From NCBI RefSeq assembly GCF_007750395.1, contig NZ_CP036281.1:1823001-1887000 (forward strand): DNA of 64,000 nucleotides, in the 5' to 3' direction. Made by a program: the position numbers and the translations under genes. The notes under the pieces are model-generated. The model did no database searches. It saw only the letters and a program-made list of their open reading frames with translations, and had not been told where the DNA came from. Every line of letters starts with the position of its first letter. Positions within the stretch are counted from its first letter, which is position 1. The DNA comes from Polystyrenella longa (GTDB lineage Bacteria > Planctomycetota > Planctomycetia > Planctomycetales > Planctomycetaceae). Of the stretch, positions 18,475 through 27,094 are shown in pieces.

Positions 18475-19040
18475 CTGTTACCTGCGGCACTATTTTCTGA
18501 CCGCTGACAAACCATGGTGCAGGCTGGACGACCGCAGAGAGCAGCCGTCGTCGCATGTCGTTTTGTAATCGCCTCGCTGCAGATGCTGTGCTGGCATCAA
18601 TTTCGGACAAATTTCCGAATACCGCTTTTCTGGCCTCTCTTTTGCATGATTAAAACTCCCAACGGAAATAGCTACTGAACTCTTCGAAATGGACGACATG
18701 ACATTCTGAACGGGGAATGATCGGAGTAATTATCCAAGTTTAGATGAGGGTATCGCAGTCTGCCCGGACGGATGTTGGCGGACAGTTGTGACAGAGTCAG
18801 TGGCGTAGAGGAAGGGGTAGCCCAATCGCCGGACGGAAAGCGGTTGTGTTGCTTCCATGTTCTCTTGAAGAGGCAGAAGCCGATTTCAAATGCAGTTACG
18901 AAACGTTGCCAGCCCATTGCATTGCGTTTCGGGAATCGCCTTTGAAGCAATCGGTGGCGAATGCAGCTTCTTTGCCCGAAGTCGTCCGTGCTTGAAAAGG
19001 CACGGGCGGCTTCATTTTTTGAGCTGATAAATCTTATCAG
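18475..19040. other. Gap holding an orphan terminator and a possible small reading frame
   Basis: About 565 bp without a confident gene. The plus frame is open from 18792 to the TGA at 18993-18995 and its last part (about 45 codons, from GTG codons near 18846) reads like a protein (for example LPCSLEEAEADFKCSYETLP), but it has no ATG and no known match. It ends inside the hairpin at 18978-19013. It could be a gene remnant or a small peptide gene. Confidence 0.3.
18978..19020 (+). terminator. Strong intrinsic terminator on the plus strand
   Basis: GAAGTCGTCCGTGC (18978-18991) pairs with GCACGGGCGGCTTC (19000-19013) using two G-T wobbles, followed by A and six T (19015-19020). It points along the plus strand. 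The nearest confident plus-strand gene ends about 500 bp upstream, so either that transcript has a long 3' region or an unrecognised transcript ends here. Confidence 0.82.
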
Positions 19041-20129
19041 TTAACCTCGAGAGTACGGTCCATTGGCGGCAACGGGAAGATTTGTCAGATCTTCTTTCAT
19101 CGCGACGGCCACCTGTCGAGCCGCTTCGCGGGCGTCGTCAGCACTGATTCCAATGTAAAAGCAGGCCCGGAGGCGATGGGAACCCATGGCTCCCACGCCG
19201 ATTCCCAGTTCACTTAACCGGGCGCCTAATTGCGACGCATATCCCAACTTGGGATCGATATCAAAGAAGACCAGGTTCGTTTCGACCTGATCGACATCGA
19301 CGGTGATTCCGGGAACAGTCGCAACTTCCTCCGCGAAGATGCGAGCGTGGTCATGATCTTCCTGTAATCGGTCAATCTGATGATCTAACGCATACTGAGC
19401 CGCGGCGGCGAACATACCGGCTTGTCGCAGGGCGCCGCCGAAAATCTTACGGGCTCTTCGCGCTTTCTGAATGTCTGACTGTGATCCAACCAGAATCGAT
19501 CCGATCGGGCAACCGAGTCCTTTGGAGAAGCAGAGCGAAATCGTGTCGATGTGCTGGCAAGCGTCGGCAGGAGAATATCCCTGCGAGACAACGGCGTTGA
19601 AAAATCGGGCTCCGTCCATGTGAACTTTCAAACCCTGTTCGTGAGCCCACTGGCCGAGGCGATTCAGATGTTCCTGTGAATAACTGATGCCTCCGCCCGC
19701 GTTGGTGGTATTTTCGATGCAGAGGAGACGCGAGGGTGTCAGGTGCTGGTCGTCGGCTCGTAGCATTCCGGCCAGGTCTTCGACATCAATTCGTCCCTGG
19801 TCGCCCGCGATAAACCGGGTAGAGACCCCGCTTAGAATTGCTGGTGCTCCTGCTTCCCAGCTCCCAATGTGGGCTTTCTCTTCCAAAATAATTTCGTCGC
19901 CACGTTGCGTGTGTGCCCAGACGCCCATCTGATTGGACTGAGTTCCCGAACAGGCGATCACAGCTGCTTCTTTACCGAACATCTGGGCGACATGCGCCTC
20001 CAATTTGTTAACGGTGGGGTCTTCGCCCGTCATGTCATCACCCAGTTCAGCCTCGATCATTGCCTGTTTCATGGCGGAGGTTGGGAGTGATTTCGTGTCA
20101 CTGCGGAGATCAACAGCGTAAGAGGCCAT
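19041..20129 (-). CDS. ltaE: Low-specificity L-threonine aldolase
   Basis: PLP enzyme cleaving threonine/allo-threonine to glycine and acetaldehyde. The 362-residue protein begins with VDLRSDTKSLPT, the family start, then GDDMTGEDPTVNKLE, SGTQSNQMG, the PLP-binding Asp in HMDGARFFNA (about 172) and the Schiff-base lysine in CFSKGLGCPIGS (about Lys203). The length is usual. It is transcribed away from hisD. Its product glycine ties loosely to glyA elsewhere in the window, though the two genes are not linked. Confidence 0.93.
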   Translation of the reverse strand: MASYAVDLRSDTKSLPTSAMKQAMIEAELGDDMTGEDPTVNKLEAHVAQMFGKEAAVIACSGTQSNQMGVWAHTQRGDEIILEEKAHIGSWEAGAPAILSGVSTRFIAGDQGRIDVEDLAGMLRADDQHLTPSRLLCIENTTNAGGGISYSQEHLNRLGQWAHEQGLKVHMDGARFFNAVVSQGYSPADACQHIDTISLCFSKGLGCPIGSILVGSQSDIQKARRARKIFGGALRQAGMFAAAAQYALDHQIDRLQEDHDHARIFAEEVATVPGITVDVDQVETNLVFFDIDPKLGYASQLGARLSELGIGVGAMGSHRLRACFYIGISADDAREAARQVAVAMKEDLTNLPVAANGPYSRG

Positions 20130-20357
20130 CGGGCGTATTCTTTCTGAGAGACTTTAAGCGGGCAGGGAAGCGAGCGGAGAAGTCCAGATTTCGGACTTGG
20201 GGAGCGGCTTTACGCACAATCTAACGCATCGAGTCCCCGGCTGTAAACGTACACCCCGTACTGGCTAACACTCCAGCGATTGTTTACACTCTCAAACGAG
20301 GAATTGTAGCCCTGATTGCCATCTGATTTCCAATACCTGATTGAAAACCGAGTGACG

Positions 20358-21722
20358 ATGTCCGACCTGAACCTGACGACCATTAATTGCCGCGAAGACG
20401 ATGCCCGCCAACTGTTTACTGAGCTCCGTGAGAAGCTGAGCCCCCGTGGGGATATCGTTTCTGAGGCAGGTCGCCAACGGACAATTGAACTCTTCGGTGA
20501 GCCTCTCACCCCGCAGCAGGTCGTCGAGCGGATCTGTGCCGACATTCGTTCCGAGGGATTGCCCGCCCTGTTATCGTATTCCCAAAAACTGGATCCGAAA
20601 GAGGTGACGGCGGAGACGATGGTCGTGACGCCGGAGGAAATGGAAGCGGCCCACGCTAAAGCCGCCCCCGAGTATCTGGAAACGATTCGTCGCATTCGTA
20701 AGAACATTGTCGAATTTCAGGAAGCGATTCTGACCAGCGACGTCAAATTACTCAAAGAAGAAGGGGAAGCCCGCATCGATTTGCGACAGCGCTATCTCCC
20801 GCTCCGACGCATCGGGATTTGTGTGCCGGGTGGTGCGGCTGCGTATCCTTCCACACTGCTCATGACGGCCGTTCCCGCACAGGTCGCTGGTGTTAAAGAG
20901 ATTGTCGTCGTCGTTCCTCCCACTGATTTCGGTGGATACAATGTCGACCTGCTTGCTGCCTGCCATGAACTGGGAATTAAAGAAGTCTACCGAGTCGGTG
21001 GAGCTCAGGCTGTGGCGGCCCTGGCCTATGGCGTCGAAGGGATTGAACGGGTTGATAAAATTGTCGGACCGGGCAACTTGTTCGTCGCCCTGGCCAAACG
21101 GCATGTCTTCGGTGAAGTCGACATCGACAGCATCGCCGGACCCAGTGAAGTGATTGTTCTGGCTGATGAAACGGCCAACCCCGCGTACATCGCCAGCGAC
21201 TTGATCTCCCAGGCGGAACACTCACCCGGTTCCGGGGTCCTCATCACCTGGCACGAGCCACTCATTGAACAAACTCGTACGGAGCTGATTAAACAGCTCG
21301 CCGATTTGCCGCGTGGTGATCTGGCTCGCCAGAGTATGGAAGAACTGGGGGCACTGATTCTGGCCAAGGATGAAGAGGAAGCCGCCGAGCTCACGGATCT
21401 TCTTGCCCCCGAACACCTGCACATTTCGATGTCGGAACCGGAAGGGATGCTGGCCAAAATTCAGAACGCCGGTGCGATCTTCATGGGACACTACACGCCA
21501 GTTGCCTTGGGTGACTATGTCGCTGGCCCCTCGCATGTGTTGCCTACGGGGGGGACTGCCCGCTTTGCCAACGGTCTCTGCTCGAACGACTTTCTTAAAC
21601 GATCATCCGTGATCTATTACAACGAACCTGCCCTCAAACTTCACGCCAACGACGTCCGCGACATGGCGGCCAAAGAAGGCCTGACCGCGCACAGTGCGAG
21701 TGTCGATATTCGGTTGAAGTAG
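20358..21722 (+). CDS. hisD: Histidinol dehydrogenase
   Basis: Catalyses the last two steps of histidine synthesis, histidinol to histidine with two NAD+ and a zinc ion. The protein (454 aa from the ATG at 20358) has GICVPGGAAAYPSTLLM, KIVGPGNLFVALAKR, DSIAGPSEVIVLAD, SQAEHSPGSGV (zinc ligands) and APEHLHI, all conserved family blocks. A TTG at 20316 in frame would add 14 residues; the ATG giving MSDLNLTTINCRE is preferred. No other his genes are adjacent, as in genomes with dispersed his genes. Confidence 0.96.
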   Translation: MSDLNLTTINCREDDARQLFTELREKLSPRGDIVSEAGRQRTIELFGEPLTPQQVVERICADIRSEGLPALLSYSQKLDPKEVTAETMVVTPEEMEAAHAKAAPEYLETIRRIRKNIVEFQEAILTSDVKLLKEEGEARIDLRQRYLPLRRIGICVPGGAAAYPSTLLMTAVPAQVAGVKEIVVVVPPTDFGGYNVDLLAACHELGIKEVYRVGGAQAVAALAYGVEGIERVDKIVGPGNLFVALAKRHVFGEVDIDSIAGPSEVIVLADETANPAYIASDLISQAEHSPGSGVLITWHEPLIEQTRTELIKQLADLPRGDLARQSMEELGALILAKDEEEAAELTDLLAPEHLHISMSEPEGMLAKIQNAGAIFMGHYTPVALGDYVAGPSHVLPTGGTARFANGLCSNDFLKRSSVIYYNEPALKLHANDVRDMAAKEGLTAHSASVDIRLK

Positions 21723-21928
21723 ACATAGTACGTCGGGACGCTAAGCACATTTCAACGTGTAGCTTGTTACTCCGCCTTCAGGAATCCTCTTACATCATAT
21801 CCTCTTGCATTATTTCGATATGGGTAAGTGAATTGTCGAGGATGAACGTTACTGGGCCGATGATCATCAGACAGACGGCGGCGACTGCAGAAATTGTGAA
21901 CGGTTTCCAGGCTTAGTTCCAGTAACGG

Positions 21929-22189
21929 TTAACTTCCCAGTATGCCGACGATGTACAAAAAAATTCCACCACTCCAACAGATAGTGGGATTTTGCGAAAT
22001 GTCCTACCGCTGAATTGCATAGACGAGAACGAAGAAGGGGATAAAGAGACAGAATAGTCCCCGTATAAGAGTCTCTTAGAAGGCGATGTTGACGCCCCAA
22101 ATCTAGCCAGAAAGAATCAACAGAAAGAAGATGAACATTAAGAAACTAAAAATGCCGGCATGACACTGTTTCAGAATTGCTTTTTCCGA
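21929..22189 (-). pseudogene. Decayed small membrane protein, paralogue of its neighbour
   Basis: One minus-strand frame reads as a membrane protein but is interrupted in frame by stops at 22103-22105 (TAG), 22076-22078 (TAA), 22004-22006 (TAG) and 21929-21931 (TAA). Between stops it codes GIFSFLMFIFFLLILSG, IWGVNIAF, then LFCLFIPFFVLVYAIQR, a stop, and DISQNPTI. The last part aligns with GSMTGFIMYQWDKAKYPVF of the intact upstream gene, with the conserved Trp (TGG) changed to TAG. The frame starts right where the neighbour ends, as expected for a tandem duplicate that has decayed. Confidence 0.7.
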
Positions 22190-22191
22190 AA

Positions 22192-22518
22192 CTAAATCAC
22201 TTGCATGAAAGGGCTTTCTATCGAAACATTAACGTTTCGTTTTTTGGCCTCAGGACGGTCAACGGGCCCATGAATAATTGTGGCTGTAATACAGAAGAAG
22301 AAAAAGAAAAAGACTGATGACAGAATCAGAAAAACAGGGTATTTCGCTTTATCCCATTGATACATTATAAATCCGGTCATGCTGCCAGGTGTGAGAATGT
22401 ACTGCCAAGGTTCTTTAATGTTCTGGTAGTAGGCCACGATGAGCCACACAATTCCACCGATCCCAACGGGAATACAGCCGATACCCATATAGAGAATGAG
22501 GTCCGCGATTAATTTCAT
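22192..22518 (-). CDS. Small membrane protein of unknown function
   Basis: A 108-residue protein from ATG 22518 with GAGAAG shortly upstream; a TTG at 22560 would add 14 residues. It shows a short N-terminal membrane segment (YMGIGCIPVGIGGIVWLIVAY), a middle with WQYILTPGSMTGFIMYQWDKAK, and a very hydrophobic second segment (ILSSVFFFFFFCITATII), then a polar tail. The W...P...F...WDKAK..P pattern resembles small two-helix planctomycete membrane proteins I cannot name. A decayed paralogue follows it directly. Confidence 0.6.
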   Translation of the reverse strand: MKLIADLILYMGIGCIPVGIGGIVWLIVAYYQNIKEPWQYILTPGSMTGFIMYQWDKAKYPVFLILSSVFFFFFFCITATIIHGPVDRPEAKKRNVNVSIESPFMQVI

Positions 22519-22621
22519 TGAAAACTTCTCGATAAAATCAATGATAGGAATGAGATACAAAGTGTTTGTTTGATGTCACTTTCAAAAACGACCTATTCCC
22601 AATCTACCTGCTAGCTTCTTA

Positions 22622-23773
22622 TCAATACAGCCCCATTGTTGCTCCGCCTAGCAGATTCTTCATCGTATATTCTTCGATCAAGGTCCAGTCGGGTGTGACG
22701 CCCATACCGGGTTTGTCAGTGATCGAGATGGTGGGGAAGTCGATCACGAGTGGGTCCTCGACCAAGCGGACTTGGTGGTAAGCGGGGCCCATGATGTCGC
22801 CCGGATATTTTTCGACGTTCATGTTGGCGGCACCGACGACCAGATGACACATCGGAGCCGAGGCGATATCCCACTCCAGGTTGGAACCGATGCTGCAGGC
22901 GACGCCATGTTCTTCGGCCAGTTTGACGATTTCTAAGGATTTCCGCAGGCCGCCGTTTTTGCCAGGGTACACGCTGATAACGTCGCATGCTTCGTGACGT
23001 AGACACTCACGCGCGTCGGCCAGATCGAAGCAGATGTCGTCTGCCATCACCTCCGGTTTGATTGCTTTGCGAACATCGGCAAGTGCTTTGAAATCTCCTC
23101 GAGTGGTTGGCTGCTCAAAGAGAGCGACATTGCAGTCGTCGACCGCCTCCGCCATTTTGATAGCCGTGGGACCATCGAATCCACAGTTGGCGTCCATCAC
23201 CATTTCGAGGTCAGGGCCAATTGCTTCCCGGACTGTCTTGATGCGTTCGATATCTTTTTCAAGATTCGTACCGACTTTGACTTTGATCGTGGTGAATCCT
23301 AGTGCAACGAGTTCCTTGGCTCGATTGAATGCCCGCTCCGGATCGTAAGCACCCATAGAGAACCGACAGGGAATCTTGAGTGACCGGGCGGCACCGCCGA
23401 TTAATTCGTAAACAGGCTTTCCCTGATCTTTGCCTTGAATATCCCAGCAGGCATTTTCAATCGCACACTTGGCGAACCAGTTACCATAGGCGATCTGGTC
23501 CATGATTTTGTCGAGCCCTTCGATGTCGTAGGGATCGTGTCCGATCAATGCTGGAGCGAACATGTTCTCGATAATAGCCGCGGTTCCCCAGACCGTTTCT
23601 CCACTCCAGCAGGCGGTGATACTCGCTTCGCCCACGCCATCGATATCGGCATCGGTTTCAACTCGGACGATGACGTATTCAGAGACTTCGTATTGACCGA
23701 GCGCCGAGATCATTTTGAATTCCGGTTTCAAAGGAACACGGACAGGGTAGGTCGTAATACGAGTAATTTTCAT
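22622..23773 (-). CDS. Mandelate racemase/muconate lactonizing enzyme family protein
   Basis: Enolase-superfamily enzyme (383 aa) abstracting a proton next to a carboxylate, with Mg2+. Seen are the KxK base motif in TIKVKVG (about 165), metal ligands in VMDANCGFDG (Asp near 195), FEQPTT (Glu near 220) and MADDICFD (Asp near 245), and a Lys in YPGKNGGLRK (near 270). This set is that of the muconate-lactonizing/dipeptide epimerase subgroup. The substrate is unknown. It lies downstream of the nagB fusion on the same strand, but the terminator between them suggests separate transcription. Confidence 0.88.
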   Translation of the reverse strand: MKITRITTYPVRVPLKPEFKMISALGQYEVSEYVIVRVETDADIDGVGEASITACWSGETVWGTAAIIENMFAPALIGHDPYDIEGLDKIMDQIAYGNWFAKCAIENACWDIQGKDQGKPVYELIGGAARSLKIPCRFSMGAYDPERAFNRAKELVALGFTTIKVKVGTNLEKDIERIKTVREAIGPDLEMVMDANCGFDGPTAIKMAEAVDDCNVALFEQPTTRGDFKALADVRKAIKPEVMADDICFDLADARECLRHEACDVISVYPGKNGGLRKSLEIVKLAEEHGVACSIGSNLEWDIASAPMCHLVVGAANMNVEKYPGDIMGPAYHQVRLVEDPLVIDFPTISITDKPGMGVTPDWTLIEEYTMKNLLGGATMGLY

Positions 23774-23808
23774 AGAGGTGATTCCAGCGAAGGGAAAATG
23801 AAGTGCGC

Positions 23809-23842
23809 AAAAAAAAGGTTCAGCAAATTTGCTGAACCTTTT
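23809..23842 (-). terminator. Perfect 30-bp palindrome acting as terminator of the nagB fusion
   Basis: Positions 23813-23842 are a perfect palindrome (arms AAAAGGTTCAGCAAA and TTTGCTGAACCTTTT). On the minus strand it is followed by eight T (A-run at 23809-23816), so it ends the gene at 23913-25823. It lies 36 bp upstream of the enolase-superfamily gene start, between its promoter and its start or just behind its promoter. Confidence 0.85.
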
Positions 23843-23912
23843 ATATCAAAGACGGTTTATCGAAGCGACCTTAGCGGGCCACACTTGTGTTTTTCCGTTA
23901 GCAGTTACTCTT

Positions 23913-25823
23913 TTACAACTGTCCGCGGTATTGGACGAAGCCTTCCAGGGCGTAGAACTCGGGGAGGCCAAGTTCGTCATACACGCGTGCCGTGGATGTG
24001 GTGCGGTCTTCGGCGCGGACCCAGAACTCGCGTGCGTCGCTACCTGGGAAGAGAGCCTGATCTTTCTGTGATTCGTGAGCGAAGATTGCCGTTCGTTTGC
24101 GATGAACGACGGCTGGTGAAAGTGGAACAGCCCGTTCGATTTCGTGCGGTTCGTATTCTTCCCAGGCACCTCGGTACAACCAGACTTCGGTTTCGATGCC
24201 TTCCGCTTTAACGACATCGAGGGCTTTGATAATCGCCTGAGCACAGACACGGTGAGTTCCGTGTGGGTCGGACAGATCGCCAGCGACGTAAATCTGATCC
24301 GGTTTCAGTTCACGGAGCAGGTTCGCGACGATCTCGACATCGGCTTCTCCAATAGGATTCTTTTTCACATCCCCCGTCTGATAGAAAGGCATGTCGAGGA
24401 AGTGCAGTTTTGATTCCGGAACTCCTGCCTGAATTGCTCCGGCAGCCGCTTCGGTTTTACGAATCAACCCTTTTATAGATTGAATCTCGGGAGAGTCAGG
24501 TTCGCCAGCAATTTTCTCTTCGAGGTCACTCATCAGCTTTTTGTAGAGTTGAGCAGTTTCGCCTGAATCGAGTTTGAACAGTTCCAGGAATTGATTCACA
24601 AACTTGGTGTGTCGGCTGGCATCTTCGTCGAAGACGGCGATATTTCCGCTGGTCATGTAAGCGATGTGCATGTCATGACCTTGATCGGCCAGAGTGATCA
24701 ACGTACCACCCATGGAGATGACGTCATCGTCCGGGTGCGGGCTGAAGCAGATCGCCGTGATCGGTTTGTCGCCACCCGGTTTATTGCAGATGCCGCTTTG
24801 CATGTCGAGGAAGACTTCATGGACGATCTCTTCACACGATTTGTTGCATGCTCGCAGCAGGTTAATCAGGTGATTCTCCATGAAGTCCGCTTCTTCCAGT
24901 TTCAGCAATGGTTTTTTAACCCGTTGCGACAACCAGATGACGGCTTTCTTAACCAGCAGCGGTGTCCATTCGACAAGTCCGGCCATCCACGGAATGCGGA
25001 CAGCGGTCAGCTGGCTGGCTGCGGCGGAGTCGATGACAAACATCGAATTCGGATGTTTCTGCAGGAAGGTCGAAGGAACCTGGTCAGTGACTTCGTCTTC
25101 AACGGCAATCCGAGTAATCTTGGATTTGTGTTCTCCGAGAGCCAGCATAATGATCTGCCGGGCGTTCATGATGGTGTTAACACCCATCGTGACAGCCTGC
25201 ATCGGCACATTTTCCTCACCGTAGAATTCGCCGGCGGCATCTTTACGGGTTTTAGGATCGAGGGCTACCAGGCGAGTTGTTGAGTTCCGAGAGCTACCTG
25301 GTTCATTGAAACCGATGTGCCCGGTTCGACCGATCCCGAGCAGTTGGATATCGAGCCCACCCGCTTCCTGAATTTTGCGTTCGTAATCGTCACACCAGGC
25401 TTCGACCTTTGCCAGGGGAACCGTTCCATCGGGAATGTGAACGTTCTCTTTGGGGATGTTGATGTGATGGAACAGGTTTTCCCACATGAAGCGGTTATAG
25501 CTGTGGATCGAATCTGGTTCCATTGGCCAGTATTCATCGAGGTTGAAAGTCAGTACGTTGGTAAAGTCGAGACCTTCTTCTTCGTGCAGACGAATAAGCT
25601 CGCGGTAGACACCAATCGGGGTCGAACCGGTCGCGAGACCCAGAACGGCGTTTTGACCGGCCCCCTTTTTTTCGCGGATCAAGGTGGCAATCTGACCAGC
25701 CACATAACGATCCACTTCTTCCGATAGTTCAAACGCCAAGGTGGGCATCTTGGTGTGATGAATCCGCCGCGGTTGCGGAGCTGTTTGAGAAGAATCCGAG
25801 GTCGGGATCGTCGATTGAGACAT
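23913..25823 (-). CDS. nagB: Glucosamine-6-phosphate deaminase fused to a PIG-L family deacetylase domain
   Basis: A 636-residue two-domain protein. Residues about 27-290 are NagB, which turns glucosamine-6-phosphate into fructose-6-phosphate and ammonia: LGLATGSTPIGVYRELI, FNLDEYW (Asp97, the ring-opening base region), and GRTGHIGFNEPGS (His169, Glu174). From about 370 the PIG-L/LmbE domain begins with CFSPHPDDDVISMGG, the zinc-binding motif, then AGDLSDPHGTHRVCAQ with further ligands. The start at ATG 25823 has AGGA about 11 nt upstream. The same fusion is known from Bacteroidetes and Planctomycetes. It may couple removal of an N-acetyl group with deamination, which is inference. Confidence 0.93.
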   Translation of the reverse strand: MSQSTIPTSDSSQTAPQPRRIHHTKMPTLAFELSEEVDRYVAGQIATLIREKKGAGQNAVLGLATGSTPIGVYRELIRLHEEEGLDFTNVLTFNLDEYWPMEPDSIHSYNRFMWENLFHHINIPKENVHIPDGTVPLAKVEAWCDDYERKIQEAGGLDIQLLGIGRTGHIGFNEPGSSRNSTTRLVALDPKTRKDAAGEFYGEENVPMQAVTMGVNTIMNARQIIMLALGEHKSKITRIAVEDEVTDQVPSTFLQKHPNSMFVIDSAAASQLTAVRIPWMAGLVEWTPLLVKKAVIWLSQRVKKPLLKLEEADFMENHLINLLRACNKSCEEIVHEVFLDMQSGICNKPGGDKPITAICFSPHPDDDVISMGGTLITLADQGHDMHIAYMTSGNIAVFDEDASRHTKFVNQFLELFKLDSGETAQLYKKLMSDLEEKIAGEPDSPEIQSIKGLIRKTEAAAGAIQAGVPESKLHFLDMPFYQTGDVKKNPIGEADVEIVANLLRELKPDQIYVAGDLSDPHGTHRVCAQAIIKALDVVKAEGIETEVWLYRGAWEEYEPHEIERAVPLSPAVVHRKRTAIFAHESQKDQALFPGSDAREFWVRAEDRTTSTARVYDELGLPEFYALEGFVQYRGQL

Positions 25824-26298
25824 CTGTTTTCTGTTCCTGATTGAATTTCTGGTTTCTGTGACGAGCACAGAGAGCAACTTACTACTGGCTTGTTAAGATT
25901 CTTTGACCACACGGTATGATTCGGTGGACGGTTGTCAGTTCGCCGGTCGACTTCCGAATAATCGTTGATGGCAGTCGGCCATTGCTAATTCTTGCCGTGA
26001 CCGCTTCGTGTCACGTTGGGGCAGGGAAGAGGTTGGAAAGACATTCTGAGAGGAGACTGTTTCTTTTTGCGGGAATGTCATTTATCTTAGCGACTTACCG
26101 CCTTCCCCGTACCATGTCATTCCCTCAGTTTGGTTCGGCGTCTTCCGGTGGGCAGATGCCTTCTTCGGGACGGGTAGAACCGGTCTGAACTCAGTTTTCG
26201 GATAGTGTTTAAATGTTCCCTGCTTTTTGCCGGAACGACCCACTGATTTCCTGTTTCCGCTGACTCTTCTATCAAAACTGGAAAGAGAACATATTTCA
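25824..26298. other. Divergent intergenic region between two PIG-L genes
   Basis: About 475 bp between the nagB fusion (minus) and the separate PIG-L gene (plus). It should hold both promoters. I see no convincing -35/-10 pair, riboswitch or RNA gene. Confidence 0.3.
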
Positions 26299-27078
26299 AT
26301 GTCTCACAGCTCAAAAACACCTCGAATTCTGGCTATTCATGCTCATCCTGACGATATTGAGATTTTGTGCGCTGGAACTTTGATCCGACTTCAGGAAGCG
26401 GGCTGCGAGATCCACCTGAGAACCATGACTGCGGGAGATTGCGGTAGTGCGGAAATGTCGGCCGAACACATCGCCCGCAAACGCCTGCAGGAGGCCCAGG
26501 CGGCCGCCGATTTGATGGGAGCCAGTTACGATTGTCTTCATTTTCTGGACCTGCAAATTGTTCACGATAATGAAAGTCGCCGCCGCGTGACGGAAGAACT
26601 GCGACAAGTTCAACCTGACATTGTCATCACCGCTCCGCCAGTCGACTACATGAGCGACCACGAAATGACCAGTCGTCTGGTCCGCGACGCCTGCTTCAAC
26701 GCGGCCGTCCCAAATTACGACACCCAGGCGGAAAGTCCGGCTCTTCCGATGAGTCAAATCCCGTATCTTTATTTTGTCGATCCAGTGGGAGGTGTCGACT
26801 ACTACGACAATCCGATCGACCCCGAGTTTATCATCGATGTCAGCCGTCAATTTGAACTCAAACAGAAAATGCTCGCCTGCCACGAAAGCCAGCGGGCCTG
26901 GCTTCGCAAACAGCATGGCATGGACGAGTACCTGGAAAGCAGCCTCCGCTGGAGCGAAACCCGAGGTTCCCAGATCAAAGCCCAATACGGCGAAGGCTTT
27001 CGCCAGTACAAAGGACACCCCTATCCCCACGATAATCTGATTCAGGAAATCCTAGGGCAGGGACCGTTGGTGGTGTGA
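26299..27078 (+). CDS. PIG-L/LmbE family deacetylase (BshB-like)
   Basis: A 259-residue zinc-dependent N-deacetylase of the family that acts on N-acetylglucosaminyl conjugates, including BshB of bacillithiol synthesis. The zinc motif is AIHAHPDDIEILCAG (residues about 11-25), followed by MTAGDCGS and, near 117-126, PPVDYMSDHEMTS with the third ligand. The start at ATG 26299 gives MSHSSKTPRILAIHAHPDD; an upstream frame from 26227 is not conserved. It is transcribed away from the nagB/PIG-L fusion. No bshA or bshC is visible, so the substrate is open. Confidence 0.88.
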   Translation: MSHSSKTPRILAIHAHPDDIEILCAGTLIRLQEAGCEIHLRTMTAGDCGSAEMSAEHIARKRLQEAQAAADLMGASYDCLHFLDLQIVHDNESRRRVTEELRQVQPDIVITAPPVDYMSDHEMTSRLVRDACFNAAVPNYDTQAESPALPMSQIPYLYFVDPVGGVDYYDNPIDPEFIIDVSRQFELKQKMLACHESQRAWLRKQHGMDEYLESSLRWSETRGSQIKAQYGEGFRQYKGHPYPHDNLIQEILGQGPLVV

Positions 27079-27094
27079 GAATAATGTAAGGCCA

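Noticed and set aside
23435-25283. Long plus-strand frames of 258 and 230 codons opposite the enolase-superfamily and nagB genes
   Set aside because: They are antisense to well-recognised enzymes and show no domain of their own.
26311-27030. A 239-codon minus-strand frame opposite the PIG-L gene
   Set aside because: The plus strand holds clear deacetylase motifs; the minus frame is a mirror of its codon bias.
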